From: Dicaeum eximium
Taxonomy: Eukaryota > Chordata > Aves > Passeriformes > Dicaeidae
Direction of reading: 5' to 3'
DNA length: 64,000 nt
NCBI GenBank assembly: GCA_013396995.1
Contig: VWZP01002845.1
Coordinates: forward strand, 7,981,736 to 8,045,735
Positions 12,801 through 27,800 of the stretch are shown here, piece after piece. The position numbers and the translations under genes are program-made. Position 1 is the stretch's first letter, and each line of letters opens with the position of its first letter. The notes beneath the pieces are model-generated. The model did no database searches, was not told the DNA's origin, and was given only the letters and a program-made list of their open reading frames with translations.

Positions 12801-15800
12801 CTGCTTTGTGACACAATTTTTCATATTAAACTAACTTGCTTGCTTTAAATATTGTTCCCTTAAAGAAAACCCATTAAAAGTTAAGGGGTGTGCTGTTTTG
12901 AATGATACTATTGCAAAATTTATTTCATTGTAGGCATAGAAATAGTTTTTTATACAAGTTTTATAGTACCGGATTACTTACACTACAAAAGGTAATGCCG
13001 TTCATTACCAGTAAGTAAATTATGTGCAGCTGAATGTGCTATTACTTACTCTGATGGTTGGGTTAAAAAGGGATCAAAGAGGATAATGTAGGGTTTAAGA
13101 AAGACAAATAAAACAGTAGTAAAACTGCTTTTACTTAGCAACTACTACTGAAATGGGTGGTGTCACAAAGGGAAGTACTTCCCAAATTTTTGATAAACAT
13201 TTGTGTGATCAGACTGACAAAGAATTGAATCTGTTCATTTAAATGTTTTTGCTCATGTCTCTGTTTTTTCTGTACTAGAGTATTTGCAGAATTTTGTAAA
13301 TTAGGTTATGCCAAAATACATGGTGGGAGCTGAAATGAGTGCAGCAAAATTGTCTTTACAGTGTGCACATTTTTCATGAGCGTCTCTTAAAAACGTGTTG
13401 AATATGACAATGCCCTGTGCTGACTTGTTCTTCTCAGTGTGATTAGAAAATGTAGATTAATGCAGGGCTAACATATCTGCATTCTGTGACACATATCTGG
13501 CTATTTAGAAAAATAGGATATAGATTTCAATGAGCTATCTTTAGCTATGGTAAGACCTTTTTAAAAGCTGCCAGGAAAATTTTTTAGAAAATTATTTCCT
13601 ATTTTGCATAAATTTTAACACCTGTTAATTGCGGTTGCTTTTTTCCCTTCTCGCTGTGTCACATTAGACACCCTGGTTATCAAAGTGATCGTATCGCTAT
13701 GGTATGTCTCATAATTATGATCAAACTGTTATCTAACATTCCTGGAGCATTCTTTTTTTCAATACTTAATACCTTTTATTCCTTGGCCTCATGCATGAAT
13801 TATGCTGTGTATGTGAAGAGGCTTAAAGTTTGTTTCCATTACATTCTTTCTGAATGGATCCTGTTGTATCTAGGATTTTTTTAAAGCCAAGTAGGAATGT
13901 TATTGTTGACCTTGACACCAGATAACTGGGCAGACATTATATAGCTATGTTTGAATCCTCACAAAATGTGATGCTAAAGCCAACAGAATCCTGGCGCGAG
14001 ACCCTCCTGGACAGCAGAGTTATGGAGCTTTTCTTTACAGTAAGTTTCTTTCTTCAACTTTCATAGTCCAGACCACAGGGAAAGCAGCTTCTTCCTGTTC
14101 TAAAACTGTGTTGTCGGACTCTTCCTTTTGCATCAGGTAGGATTGATTCTGTTCACTTCAGCTTGCTTATCAAAGCAGACAGAAGTATTGTCTTTTTCCT
14201 AGGGTACTGAATTTGTATTTTTCCTATTAATTGCTTTAAATTGATGACCACTAGCAACAGAAAAAGGTTTATAGTTATCTCAGCTTTTATACATTTAATA
14301 CTTCTGGACATGTACTCATCAGACAAAAGCAAGCACGATGAGCAGTAGTAGCGTAGTGAATCTTTCAGATAAGGTGTAAGAGCTATCAGAAAAGATCAGA
14401 TGAGCCATGTGTGTTTACTGATATTAAAGCATTTGTTCAAGAGAACAGCTGAAAATATGTCATGTAGTTGTAGTTTTATAGCTACTTTCAGCATATAGAA
14501 TTCTGCATCTCCTTCCTCAGCACAAAGGAAAGCCACAGAAGTTAAAATAGAATAAGTTAGAAGGAATAAGGAAGAGGTAGTGTTGGGAGAGGAGAATGTA
14601 GAACTCAATTTCTGTAACTTAAAAGCCCAACAATGTTAAAAATTGATAGAACTCGTGTTGTTTTGTTTTTACAACTATTGGGAGAAGTTTGTAATCATCG
14701 CTCAGCTAGGACTTACTGCAGCAGCAACATATATTGGCTTATAAATTCATTTGCTATGCAATTTGACTTAGGTTATGTCTCTTGGGATCTGAGAATTCAG
14801 CATTCTCAGGCTTTTTTTCATTTTTGCAAAGCAAATGTGCTCAAAACTTGCACAAAGTTCTTATAGGACAATCTAAATGTAACTCTCCAGTGCTGCTTGA
14901 CAGTATGTGTTTGGATAAATGTCCTTACTTGATAGGATTTTCCATTAATTTTTATTTTTTTTATTTTGTTTTATGGCAAGTTTATCCAGCAGTTTTGAAA
15001 AGGTGAAAAAATCACTGGCAGAACTCTCAGCAGCTACACACAATCTGAACAGCTGTCTAGACTATCCAGACAGTTGCTACTGTCAGCTGTGAACCTCCAC
15101 ATGCAAATAACTTTTTGGCTTGCATGTAAACCCTTCTTCGTTTAATAGTATGAAGTTGTCAGAGTTGCATATCTGTTTCCTTGATTGGTTTACAGTTACT
15201 TATTTGTGATAAGAAAAATATTTTTAATAATATGCAGATTTGTTTAAATACATTTGCTTTTTACTTAGTAGTAACCAAGGCTCGCCTGTGTTTTATTACT
15301 TTTGAATGAATGCTAGCCAGGGTAGTATGCTGTCAGTTGTGATTTTAGATTCCTGATTTGCAGTGGTTGAGGCTTGCGATAGTAGTTTGCTGTTTGAGGT
15401 AATGTAAGTAAGTTGTAGTAATTTTTATTCATTTATCTGATCTGAGAAATTTTAATAACCTTGCAAAAGTTGGCAGGACTGCTGTGTTAGAGCGAGAGCC
15501 TTCACTTCTAATCTCAGCCTCATGTGGGACGTATATTAGGGGGGGTATTTCTGTTGCAGGGTTTGTTTCTCTTGCTAGTTTGATCTTTCAGGGATTAACT
15601 GTGCAGCTAATCTGGCTAGTTATGAGTTGGGTGAACTTCCAACACTAACTCCACAGAAAAGTGGTTAGTTTTTTAACTGTACTTTTTGGTATAATATTGC
15701 TGAAATAATTTAGCTAAATTTCACTTCTGTGTGAAAAAGCTACTCTATATTTGTTTCTTTATTCAGTAAATCTTCTGTGGAAAAAATAGGCACGAGCCTA

Positions 15801-18800
15801 AAAAAATTCTTTAAATCTGTACTTGACTGATTAAAATAAGATCGTTAGAATATGTTTACTGAAGTAGTAATATTCAAATCTAGAAAGTCTCAACAACAGC
15901 GAGACATAATAATGACATAACAGTTTGCACAAATGTGGGAAGATTACTGTTGGCCTTGTATAATATAAGGATGTTGCCAAGGAAGTGATGCATTCATTTT
16001 TGTATATGTCTTCAGTGTTTACCTCTGCTAAAGAAGCATCTATATAATCCTGATTGAACTTGTTGACTAACTTTAGCAAGACTCTATAGCCTAGGCATAG
16101 TTAGCATAATAGAGATGACTGTCATTATTGCTGTTTTTAGAAGGAGCAGCATGTCTGACTGGCTGGCATCTGTTTCTCTCTTTAAGACATAACATTCAAT
16201 AGATAGTTCAATTTTCAACATGTAGGTGAGCCTTAACTAAATGTTAGTTTCAGTGAGTTAATTCACAGCCTGAGATTATGTGAGCTGAGTCATGTTCTTG
16301 ATGTTTGCCATGGTTTAGGGAGTTGCAGAAACCCTTGTATTTCAGACTGACTGGAAGTTATAGTAAGCTTTTTTTGGTGTGTGCTCTTTTGGATTTAGAA
16401 CCATGTGACTGTTGTAAGAACACCCTGTTTTCATGTATTATTAACTACCTCACTTCCTGAAAGGTACATCGAAAAATCAGAGAAGATACAGATATGGCCC
16501 AAGATTCATTACAGTGCCTGGCACAGCTGGCATCTTTGCACGGGCCAGTCTTTCCTGATGAAGGTTCACAAGTTGATTACCTGGCACACTTCATTGAGGG
16601 ATTACTGAATACTATCAATGGGTATGTATGCCTGCTCTCTAAATTTAGATGGCATCTTTTAATCTTTAGTCTGGACTGTAGCATATCTGTGTGGAGAAGT
16701 GGTATGGCTTGCTTATTTCTGGATGTAATTTGTGCTTACTGTTGGATTGCTTAAATTGAGAAAGGGCAGATTAAAGTAGATGGTGCTTATTATGAAATAG
16801 ATTTATTGATTGAAAAATGTATCAACAAAACCAATTCCCTTTTAGCAATTTTCTTAATGGCAAAAAACTGCTATTTCTATCTATAGAATTGAAATAGAAG
16901 ACTCTGAAGCAGTGGGAATTTCCAGTATTATCAGCAATCTGATAACTGTATTTCCTCGCAATATTTTAACGGCCATTCCAAATGAACTTTTCTCTTCATT
17001 TGTTAACTGCCTCGCACACCTCACCTGTTCTTTTGGAAGAAGTGCTGCCTTAGAAGAAGTGGTAAGTAGCTGCTGTCAAAAAAGCCGGCAGCCTTTTTCA
17101 CTTCTCTTTGTGATAAGCATAAGTGACATGAGAATTTGGCTATTTTGTTAATACCTTGTGAATTCAGTGGCTTTGTCCTAGATATTTCTGAAATCACATA
17201 TGAGAGGATTTTCTTTTTATTTCACACAATGTAATGAACATCATTACACACTGTATGCACCTTTCAGACTTCATTTTGATTTAAAGTGCATCTTAATTTT
17301 TTAAATGAATAGATTCATTTAAAATATTAAAGTCTGAAAGAATTGCTGACTTGCTATTGTAGATAATGAACAAGCTGCAGTCCTGAAAGTTTAAAATGAC
17401 TGCATTAACATATGGATAGACTGAAACTTAACTGCTGCCTAGAGTTCTGAGTCAGGAGTTTCTGTTTTAAGTGAGTGTAGCCGTTAAGATTTGTTGTTAA
17501 CGTCATACATCTAAGCTGTTCAGATCATACCTTCATTGCTGACACAGTTCAAATGTGCGTACAAATCTAGCACAGGAATTAAGAGGATTTTTTTCTTTGA
17601 AACTTTGGTTGTAACATTTAAGAGCAGATGGCATAGCCCAAGTGTTCTGCTCCTAAAAGTTGCATTAAAAATAAAAACTACCAAGAACACGTAGTTTAAG
17701 GAAAATAACATAAGAATTAAGGCAAATAATCTTTCACTTCAGTGCAGTGCAGTGGCTATAAATTTAAAATGAAACTATCAAGATACCAACCAATATTTCC
17801 CCACAATCATGGGAAAGGATGATTTTCTTTGTTTTGACAGTTTGGTGTAATGACAGAATGAGTTTGAAAATAATTATACAAGTATTTAGTTACAAAGTTG
17901 ATGGATGTGTTTCTTTACCAGAGAGCACAGGTGTATTAATTCGCATTCATTGCAGAACATGAGATGATCTCTTCACTGCAAGGTTAAAATGTGTTATATT
18001 TGGCCCAGTGTTCACTTAAACTTTTTTTTTCATGTCTTAATCAAAAAATCAGTGTTTAAATTTAGAATCTAAAATAAAGTTCCTTTGCAAACTTCATTGG
18101 TCAAAATTTGTGTGCTTTTGAGATTTTCTAGTAGAATATTGAACACATTCTGGTGTTCACCAGTACGTTTAGAAAAGCTCCTGAAACCTTTATAAGATTC
18201 ATCAAAACCATAGGCAGTTATCATTTAAATTCAAAGGAACTAAAAGCGTGTTGTTTCCTCAATTAGCATCTTATTTGAGAACTGGAATACACAATCATGT
18301 TTAATGAACACAGTGCTCAGCATGATGCCATTTAAAACAATCTCTCAGCACGAGATTACACTAGCTTGTGCCACTGTCTAGTGCAGTGATACTGTGTGCT
18401 GTGCCTATGGAAGTACTACTTTGCATCCCTGAAAACAATCTTTTGGCTTAGGAATGTCCTGGCCATGGCTAATGTGTTCCCCAAGTTTCTTTAAAAATGC
18501 ATGCAGTGATACTTTCTGTGAGCTCATGTACTGTCTGTAGTTAAGAGCTTTCTGACAGATAAAATACTGTGTGTGTTGGGCTCAGTAGAATCCCCAGACA
18601 ATATTCCTGGAGCTTTTCAGAAATACGAAATGCAGCAGAATGCAGGCAGGCAGGTGTACTCCTTAAGCTTTGCTGCCTGGTAAAACTGTTTTCCCTATAT
18701 TTCTGCTACTTCATATGCCTGCAGAGCATACCATGTGAACGTGGCAGAAACCCCATCAGGCACAAGGAATCTACTTAGCTGAAGTCATGCTATGAAAACT

Positions 18801-21800
18801 GTCAAAATATGGAGATCCTGAATCAAAATCTGCAAACCACTTCAAAGCATCTAATCAGGATGTTGCAGCCACAGGGAAAACCCCACAATCCAAGCATTAT
18901 GTTTGAATGCTGTTTCACATTAACCTGCTAGTTTGGGCTGGGGAGATTGAAGGATGTTGAAGCATTTGCCTAAACCAGCTATGCTGGTGGAGGGAGGGCA
19001 GTAAACTTCAGCAGTGCTGAGGGTTAGGTTATGGGGCAAGGTGGACCAGTAATCCCTTCCTTTAATGGCACTGGGTGTGAGAGAGAATGCTCATCCACAG
19101 CTATGCTCCGCTTTGCTCAACACTTAATGCTTATGCAGAAGTAGAATCAAATAGTCCACCTGAATTAGTGAAGAGTATAAACAAGATGTTGGATGAAAGG
19201 TCCAATAAAAATTATATCAAAGGCTTCTTTTTCTCAAAATGAATATTAATTTACTGTTCCTGTTTCATGATATTTTTTTCAAATATCATGTGATAGCAGA
19301 GATGATTCTGAATTTGGTCCCCTCTACTGTACTTCCAACTCTTTGCAGTGTGTTGCTGCTTGACAAACTTTCTAAATATTCTTTTTTCAAAGGGTCAGCA
19401 AATGAATGATGAAGAAGGACCAAATTTCTTTTTGTTTCCTGTAAAGGAAATTAAGAGGAATTAAGCATCTTTGCATTAATTTACTGGGTTTGTCTTGCTT
19501 TTCCTGAAGATTTGAGTTTTGATCTATCAGAATGATTCAGCTCCCAATCTACCGCATGGCACTTTGCCTGTATGACATCTTTGGTAGCCCAGCAGTAGCT
19601 AATCTGAAATAAGAATTGGGATGTTTTAGTAAGGTTTCTTTGGGACCAGATTGGTTCAATGTGGACAAAATCTTTCTACTCTTTGGGCATTTATTTTATG
19701 GAGGCACTTACGAGTCCTAGATTTCTTATGAGAATATCTCTGTGTTGCAATCATTTTTCTTCACAGCATTAACTTCTTTATTACCTTTTCAAATAAGTGA
19801 ACTGGCTATATTTGAGGATATTTTGTTCTTCATAAAAACATGTCTGTTTATTTGGTTTTGCTCTCAATTATTAAAAATTATTAAAGGTCATATATGTAAG
19901 TTATAGGTGTAAATACATTACATACATGTCAAAATACTTCAAGACTGAATGACTGTCTATAAATTCATGTGTCCTTTAGCTAAGTTTTAAAAAGACATGT
20001 TGTGTTGTCCTTCCTAAATTTGACTTACATTAGTGTTGAATAAAATTTTGCCTCTCTCCTTGTCATCTTCAGGTTTTATTTTCACAATTGCATCAATATG
20101 TCCCATATTTTAACTTCTGGAAATATGACAACTTTGCAGTTACAAAAGGATGCTGTGAAGCTATCTTGGAATGGTTCCAATGTGATATCAGTTTTTCCTC
20201 TTAATCAGTCATCCAGCCAGTGTTTTCTTTTCCTTGCCTGTTCATCCAGCTATGTTTGTAACTTCACTGGAAGTCAGGAATTCTTGTGTCTGGAGCATAA
20301 TTAAGGCCTTAATATATCTTTATTTCATAACTGAACCATTTTACTAACCTCTGCTATCTCAGGGTAACTTCCGTGAGCCATCCTGTTGGTTAAAACTTGG
20401 GAAAACAACATCTTAGTAGGCTGTTTATCTGTACTGTCGTGCTGGAGTTTTTTGAAGTTGAATGTATTTACAAACATTCAATTTTTGCATCAAAACAAAA
20501 AGTTGATCGTTACATTAAAAATACATTTTAAAAGAGATGGCCACTTTGCCGTTTGGATTCTTTAGTTTGCCTACAACTCAGGACTTTGTTTTTGAGAGAA
20601 GTTATTTCCTTTTTCAACTTATGTACTATGTAGACGCACATGAATAATTAAAAACAAGAAGCATCAGTTGAAATGCATTAAATAATTATAGCTGCAGGCT
20701 TAGTCTGTTCTTATTAATTGGATTTTGGTTTGTTCATAGAATGAGAAGTTGTGATTCACCATCAAAACTGGCTACCTGTAATAAGGTTTCTTGAGCACTT
20801 GTAATCTTGCAGTGATTTCCTCTGGAATCATTGTTTTTTCTCTCTCTTTATTTCAGAGATAGTGGAATACCTATAAATCTGTATACAACATCAGATGAAG
20901 AGAAATAGCTGAACACATTGACAGGTTTTTAAGCCTAGCAGGCATGAAAGCTGCAGTGACCTTTTTCATACATTGCTTCAGTTAATTCTGATATTTTCTT
21001 AGCTATCCTTAGATCCTTTTTTTTGTTTTTTTCAACAGTAGAAGAACATCTGCAAAATAATGATAAATATAAGTATGTTCCTCGGCTTTTGCTTAGTAAT
21101 AAGATTTTTTTATTTGGTTTTTTTTTTCATCTCTTACAGCTTGACAAAGATGACATGGTGTATATGGAGGCATATGATAAGTTACTGGAATCTTGGCTTA
21201 CTTTGGTCCAAGATGATAAACATTTCCATAAAGGTTTCTTTACCCAACATGCTGTTCAAGTCTTTAATTCCTACATTCAGTGCCATCTAGCTGCTCCTGA
21301 TGGCACAAGGAATTTGGTAAGCCTTCACTTTAGTAGTTTTGGATGATAACATACAGTAACTAGCCCATGACTTTTGGTGTGTGTGTATTATGTAGCTCAA
21401 GGCAGCTAGTATAGAATTGCCATTTGTGACTTTGGAAATGAAAAAAATTGCTGAACTTGTTAGTCAGTTATGATTTCCCAGTCCGTTTCTCTCATTCTGG
21501 AGAAGAACTAAAGGAATGCAAAGTTGGAAATCACTTTAAAAAAAAGAAAAAGATAAACCTGTAACTCAAATCCATGTGTATCTTGTTCTTTCCACAGATA
21601 CAGTGACTAAACTTTTGACCTTCCTTCTGGATTAGAATTCTAATTAAAATTTTCAGTGAAATTGGGGGCCTTTTTTATGATTGTGGCCTCCCACGCACTA
21701 TCTTCAGAATATAGCTGACATGCATAAGTATCTGAAAAAATGTAGACTGACTGTGCTCAAAGTAGAAGAAACTTGGAATATCATGTGGTCCTTTTGGATA

Positions 21801-24800
21801 AAATAAATTCCCAGTTGAGTTTTTGAACAGTTGACTGTCTGGAGAAAATTTAAAAGTACATCAAGTATCTCTTGAACTGTTGAGAAAGAAAGATGATTAG
21901 TCTATTTGCCAGGAATCTGGTTCTTACTAAAATAGATTCTTATACAGAAAGTTAGATGTAGATGTTGGATGAATTAGTTATTGCATAGATTCAATTCAAT
22001 AACTGTATAAAATCTCTGTATAATTTGATGCTGTGCAAAGATCTCAGAGATATCTCATTCTGAAAAGCACAATGTAAAACATAATTCTGCTATCTCAATA
22101 TGTAACAGATGGTAATAACAGTGCCAAAACTGAAAGAAATATTTCACAAGAGAGCTTTGACTTCATATCAGGCAGTCTTGACATAACTTGTATACACAGG
22201 TTGATTCATGTCATTCTGTGAGATAAGTCATTTATCCCGTGGGTAACCTTTAAAAGCCACAGCTGGCATTTTAGAATGCTTCTTGTTCTATATCAAAGCA
22301 GTAACAGGAACCTTCAGTCTCTGCTTGAGAGCAGAGGCTCACCCTCAGTAAACAGCTGCAACTTTGAAGTTGCCAAAAGAGAATGATTTGCTGGGTTACA
22401 TAAAGGAAAGATGAGTTAAAAGCACTTTGCATAAGGAGTTGTGTGTGGATTCAGTTTTGCAGGGCCTCTATAGAAACAAAGCAGACTGATAGCTTTCTCT
22501 GCCTCTTGTATTTTACATTGTTACTTGCATAAATTTTATCATTAAGAGATAAGAAATAAACACTTTAATATTAATACTTGGTTTCTGCATATCATAGTTC
22601 ATCTCTTCAAGGAATAAGATCTGATTATAACTTAAATAGTTTTATAATGCAACCAAGATAAGCTTTGAGAAATTAAACAGTGCAACTCCTGCATCAGCAA
22701 GAAATAAAACTGAGATCATCAAGATTATTAGTCTGCTGTTTTCTGAGTTTATAGCATTTACTTTTAATGTACTTTTAAAAAATTTAGTAGTACTTTTTAA
22801 ACTACAATTTCCCCTCAAACAGTAGGTTAGGGAAAACTTTTTATGAAAGGGCTAACATTCATTTCATAATGAAAAGTTCTGCCTATTATGTGATTTATGT
22901 AAGATCTCAGACAAGTGAGAACTATTGAAATGTTAGCAAATTGAACTGAATGTGGCATTTTGGTAATGAGCTTGTGAAATGCTGATTTTAAAACAATATG
23001 AACCCATGTTGACTCCCAAATTACCTTGCAAGAAAGAGACAAAATAATGCAAGACATTGTGGTGATAATGAATTTAACAAGTATGACCCTAACTGATTGC
23101 TTCTAATTTTGTTGAAATAACCAAAGACTGCCAATGGTGTGGCCTCTCGGGAAGAAGAAGAAATAAGTGAGCTGCAGGAAGATGACAGAGACCAGTTCTG
23201 TGACCAGTTGGCTAGTGTAGGCATGCTGGGAAGGATTGCTGCAGAGCACTGCATACCTCTTCTCACAAGGTAAGTACAAAAAAAATAGTCATGAATGCAA
23301 ATCAACAAAGCTGTCCCATAGGAAATGCCTGACTTTGCCAAAACAGTTTAAAAACAGTGAAGCAACTTTGTTATTTGTTCACAGTTTATTAGAAGACCGA
23401 GTGACAAGGCTCCATGGACAGTTGCAAAGACATCAGCAGCAATTACTTGCCTCACCAGCATCAGGTTCAATTGACAATAAAGTGCTTGATGACCTGTATG
23501 AGGATATTCATTGGCTTATTTTAGTCACAGGTTAGTGAACAGCTTTACATAGTACTTAGTCTGGTAGTTTTATTGCAGCTGGAACACCTCAAGAAAAAAA
23601 AATCCCCTGTATATCAACTACTCTCGATTGGCTATACATTTTATCCCTTAAAATGATTTCGTCTTAGATACAGAACTTGCAAAGTCTTTGTCTTACTATC
23701 ATCTGCCTTGAGTAACAAGAATATTATCTGTAATGATTACTTCATATAAAGGTTTCATCAATGTCTGTTGGAAATTCCTGCAGCTAATTTTGGTATAGAT
23801 TTTTGGAGTTGTGTTATCAGTCAACCTATTCAAGAAATGAGTCTGATCATGGTATCAGTGGCTGGGTGCACATGACATAAGGGAACCAACATGAGATCAG
23901 GGTAATGGTGACTGATCATGTAAGTTCTAGACTTTCTCAGTGCTGATGATCCATGACCTGTTATTTTGTTACGTTTTGGGGAATTTAGAGCCGTTTTGCT
24001 CTAGAGTCTCTTGAATTTAGAGCCTTTTTGGGTTTGATTTTTAGATGGCAATATTTTACTTAAGTTTGCAAATGTAGTAACAACTAAGTCTATACTTTGC
24101 TCGGAGAAGTGTATAATGTATGAAATATTTGTGGGAATTTTTTGAAGATCTGCTGGTTTAGTTGCTCTCAGATGTTGACATGAATGTGTTTATAATATTT
24201 TTGTAACACTGAGATGGAGTTTGTAGCTCACAGATGGTTATGAGATCAGATATCGAAAACTACAACTAAAGCTGGAATTACCTAGATACCAGAGTATTGT
24301 ATGAAAACCCATGCTTCACCTGATCTGCAGTTGCTAGGTGAGGAAAGCTGTGTTACAGCACATGTACTTGAGGACTGAAAGACTCTGACACATTTGACAT
24401 GTTAGCAAAACAGAAGTCCCAAATGATAGGGACTCAGTGCAGAGGCTGTAAAACAAGACTTTTTTACCACATAGCAGAAGAAGAAGAAAATGACAACAAA
24501 ATGTTGCTTTGTCCCTCTCCCAAGTAGATGAATTGACTGTAGCACTTTTACATTAAGCAAAACTTGTCTCTTTTTATTGATTTTTGAATTGATGGTTTAT
24601 TTTTCCAGTCTTGCTTTCTTGTCACTTTAGATACTTTCCTACTAATTAGCTTTAAGGATTCTAATTAACTTGTATGCATTTAAGCAGTGATCTGGGTCTG
24701 TACAATTTGATTCTGGTGTGATGTCTGCAGTTAAGTCTATGGATTCTTTAATCAGAAAGCCATAAGTTAACCTAGGGTAGAAAGTTGTGATCACTCTTTC

Positions 24801-27800
24801 TTTTTTAATGTAAGGCTACCTCTTGGCTAATGATACTCAGGGAGAGACTCCGCTAATACCTCCAGAAGTAATGGAATATTCCATTAAACATTCAGCTGAG
24901 GTTGACATCAATACAACACTTCAGATTCTGGGATCTCCAGGAGAAAAGGCCTCTTCCATCCCAGGGTACAACAGAACTGATTCTGTAATTAGGTAAGGAT
25001 GCATCTTGTACTATTAAGTGTGTTAAATGCTTCTTCAGAGAAAAAAAAACCTAGAATGTGAGTAGACTTCTGTCAATGTGAAAAGTAAACAGTATGTAAA
25101 CAGTGAACATCGAAAAAGGAAACATTGACCTAAGAGTCTTAACAGACATCATGAGCCAAAGTCTTGGAAATATACAGAAATGTTTTTTATATTTCTACTG
25201 AAAACTCATTTTTTATCTATTTTTTACTGAAAATCCTTAAAACTACTGAAGTAAAAAAAGTTGGCAGATCAAAATCTTTAGATAATATATACTCTAAAAT
25301 TCATCCAGCACATATAGAGCTTAAATAAATGCTTTCCAGACCATCAGTGAGCTTCTCTACTTTGAATATGGGTTACTGCCCAAGCTTGGCAGTAGCAGCA
25401 AAATTGATCCTTAGAGCATGAGGAATTGTTGTCAGTTATGTACACACATCACTGTCAGCCTATGAAAGAGGCAGGAGAGATTTCTCTTCTCTTTTTGCAA
25501 GAATGCTGATGCTCCCAAAGGACTCCTCAATTTGAATCCTCACACTTCACAAGATTGCATTGCACTCTTAGTGGACATGGAAGAGTCTTCACCTAAGATT
25601 AGTTGTTACATTCTTTAAATGTTTTCTTCTGGGAAGTAGAAAAAGTGGACCTTCATTGGCATTGATGTATGTGCCTAGTGTTCAGATGATTGGATACTGC
25701 TCACTTTTACTATTGGCCACTTCAAGAAGTGGCTACCAAACGGGATTTCTTGATGCAGTGTCTCAGTGGTGGGAATAAAACCAGATCAAAATAAGGAGAA
25801 ATTTGAGGCCCTTTGGCAATAACTCTGAAATGTCTTCAAGAAATAGGCCACTGTCAGCTCCTAAATTTCTTGTGCACAATCACTTTTTTATAAAATTCAA
25901 TTAAAGTACTACAAAAGCTGGTATTTAATGCAGTTTTATGGACTGATTGTATTATTGCAATCACTTCATGATTTACTATTTCATACTATTTCCCAGCAGT
26001 AATAAACAAGAGAAGAATAACCAGTCATTTCTGTATTTGTTTTTTGGTGTCACGCTGCAAACGCTGCACAATTAGAACACTTTATTAAACTTCATGGTGC
26101 AAGGAAGGAAAAAGCAGTTTTTCAAAACAGCTTTTCAGGCACTTCCGAGTAGTGCATTTGTTATGATGCTTGTGAGGATTCTTTGTCAATGTCAAAATTA
26201 CTGTTAAATCTTATCTTTTAAAGCATAATTCTTACTTTTTGGAGGATATTTGCTCTATTCTCTCTCTCTCTCTCTCTCTCCTTGCATTTCAAAAACAATA
26301 AATTCAGGTGCTGCTTTTTACTTGGTTAGAGTTGAAGCGCTTTGTATTATCCTGATCCCTCTGTCATATTTTGTGAAAAATTAAAGCGATTTTGGTAGTT
26401 GCATTGCTTCTCCAAAAACTGCTCACAGCATCCTCATTGTATTTTAAATCTGCAGGTTGTTATCTGCTATTTTAAGAGTGTCAGAAGTAGAATCTAGAGC
26501 AATAAGGGCAAATCTCACACATCTCCTGAGCCCCCAGATGGGCAAAGATATTGTATGGTTCCTCAAGCGCTGGGCAAAGACTTACCTCCTGGTAGATGAA
26601 AAGTTGTATGATCAGGTAAGGATATAACTTCTATGAATTTATTTGTGAGTATTAGCAATAGTATTATCCTGTGAATGTAGATATCAGTGTAGCTATTTAA
26701 AAATGCAATGCTGTAAAGTATTTTTAATGTTATATGGGTTGTGATTTATTTTGGAATTTGTTTGAAAGTTGATGTTTTCTTCCATTTGCTAATTAGAAAT
26801 ATAAGTTCTTAGGGGACTCTTGCACATTTTGCTGTAAATGTGATTTTTTTTGGTAGCCATTGCCATATCAGAATAATATAGTGCTCCTAGATTGCATAGT
26901 GAGTGAAACTCATTGGCTGCAGTGATGTTATAAATTGTGACTGTCCATCAGATTTTACATTTCATCTCTAATACAGTGATTGCTCTTGATCATGATTCTG
27001 AGTTAGATATTTAACACCATTACAAGGTAGTATACATTAGCTGATATCATGCTACTTTCTCTCCTCATTCTCATTGTATATATCATGATTTCAACAGTGT
27101 GTTCTTTGTAAAGGGCAACTTCTTACTGTGCTTGAACAGCACTAATCATGATTAGAACCTGATCCTGATTTTGCTTATCAAACTAACTGTAATCCAGCTA
27201 GCTCGCAGAGACCACCCATCCTGAGGAGGTCCTGTTGGCTCTAATTTTTGAGAAGTCTCCTCCTCCTCCCCTTTATTTCCACTATTGAAGCAACTAAGAA
27301 TACTAATGCTTCGGGAGGCCTCTCCTTAACAATAATAGGTATCACACAGACCTGTAAATATTTGGAGTCATATTATTCAGCTCATACATATAGCACAGCT
27401 AGGAATTCATGAGAGTACCACTTGGGCAAGAATTGGAGATCACGTTAAAAGGAGATCCACGTGGAAAATAATGTGAAGAAACAGAACAGAGTGTCTAGGA
27501 AATGCACACATTCAGTTTGTGTTGACATGTGAAAGTGATTGAAACCTCTATTTAAACCTTATGCTCAGTCATGTATATGTCATGAGTTCTTAAATGTAGA
27601 AGTGTTAGTGGTGTGCTGACAGGAAGCCCTTGCACAATTACTACAAAGTCTTTGGATTTCATTCTTGAGAAACTTTCTTTAAAGGTAGGAGAGCAGGCAA
27701 TTTAAGGAAGCATATTTTAAAGTACCAGGACCAGAGTGTGACATGTTTCCTAAAAGATGTGTAGATCGAAGGAACTGTCTGCAGAAAGTAGATGCAGAAA

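Noticed and set aside
13669..13699. Exon-like segment cacattag|ACACCC...GCTATG|gtatgt upstream of the GRHYIAM exon
   Set aside because: It has good-looking GT-AG borders, but joining it from 4713 or from the gt at 4721 does not give the conserved NLGRHYIAM sequence. The AT-AC splice does so exactly.
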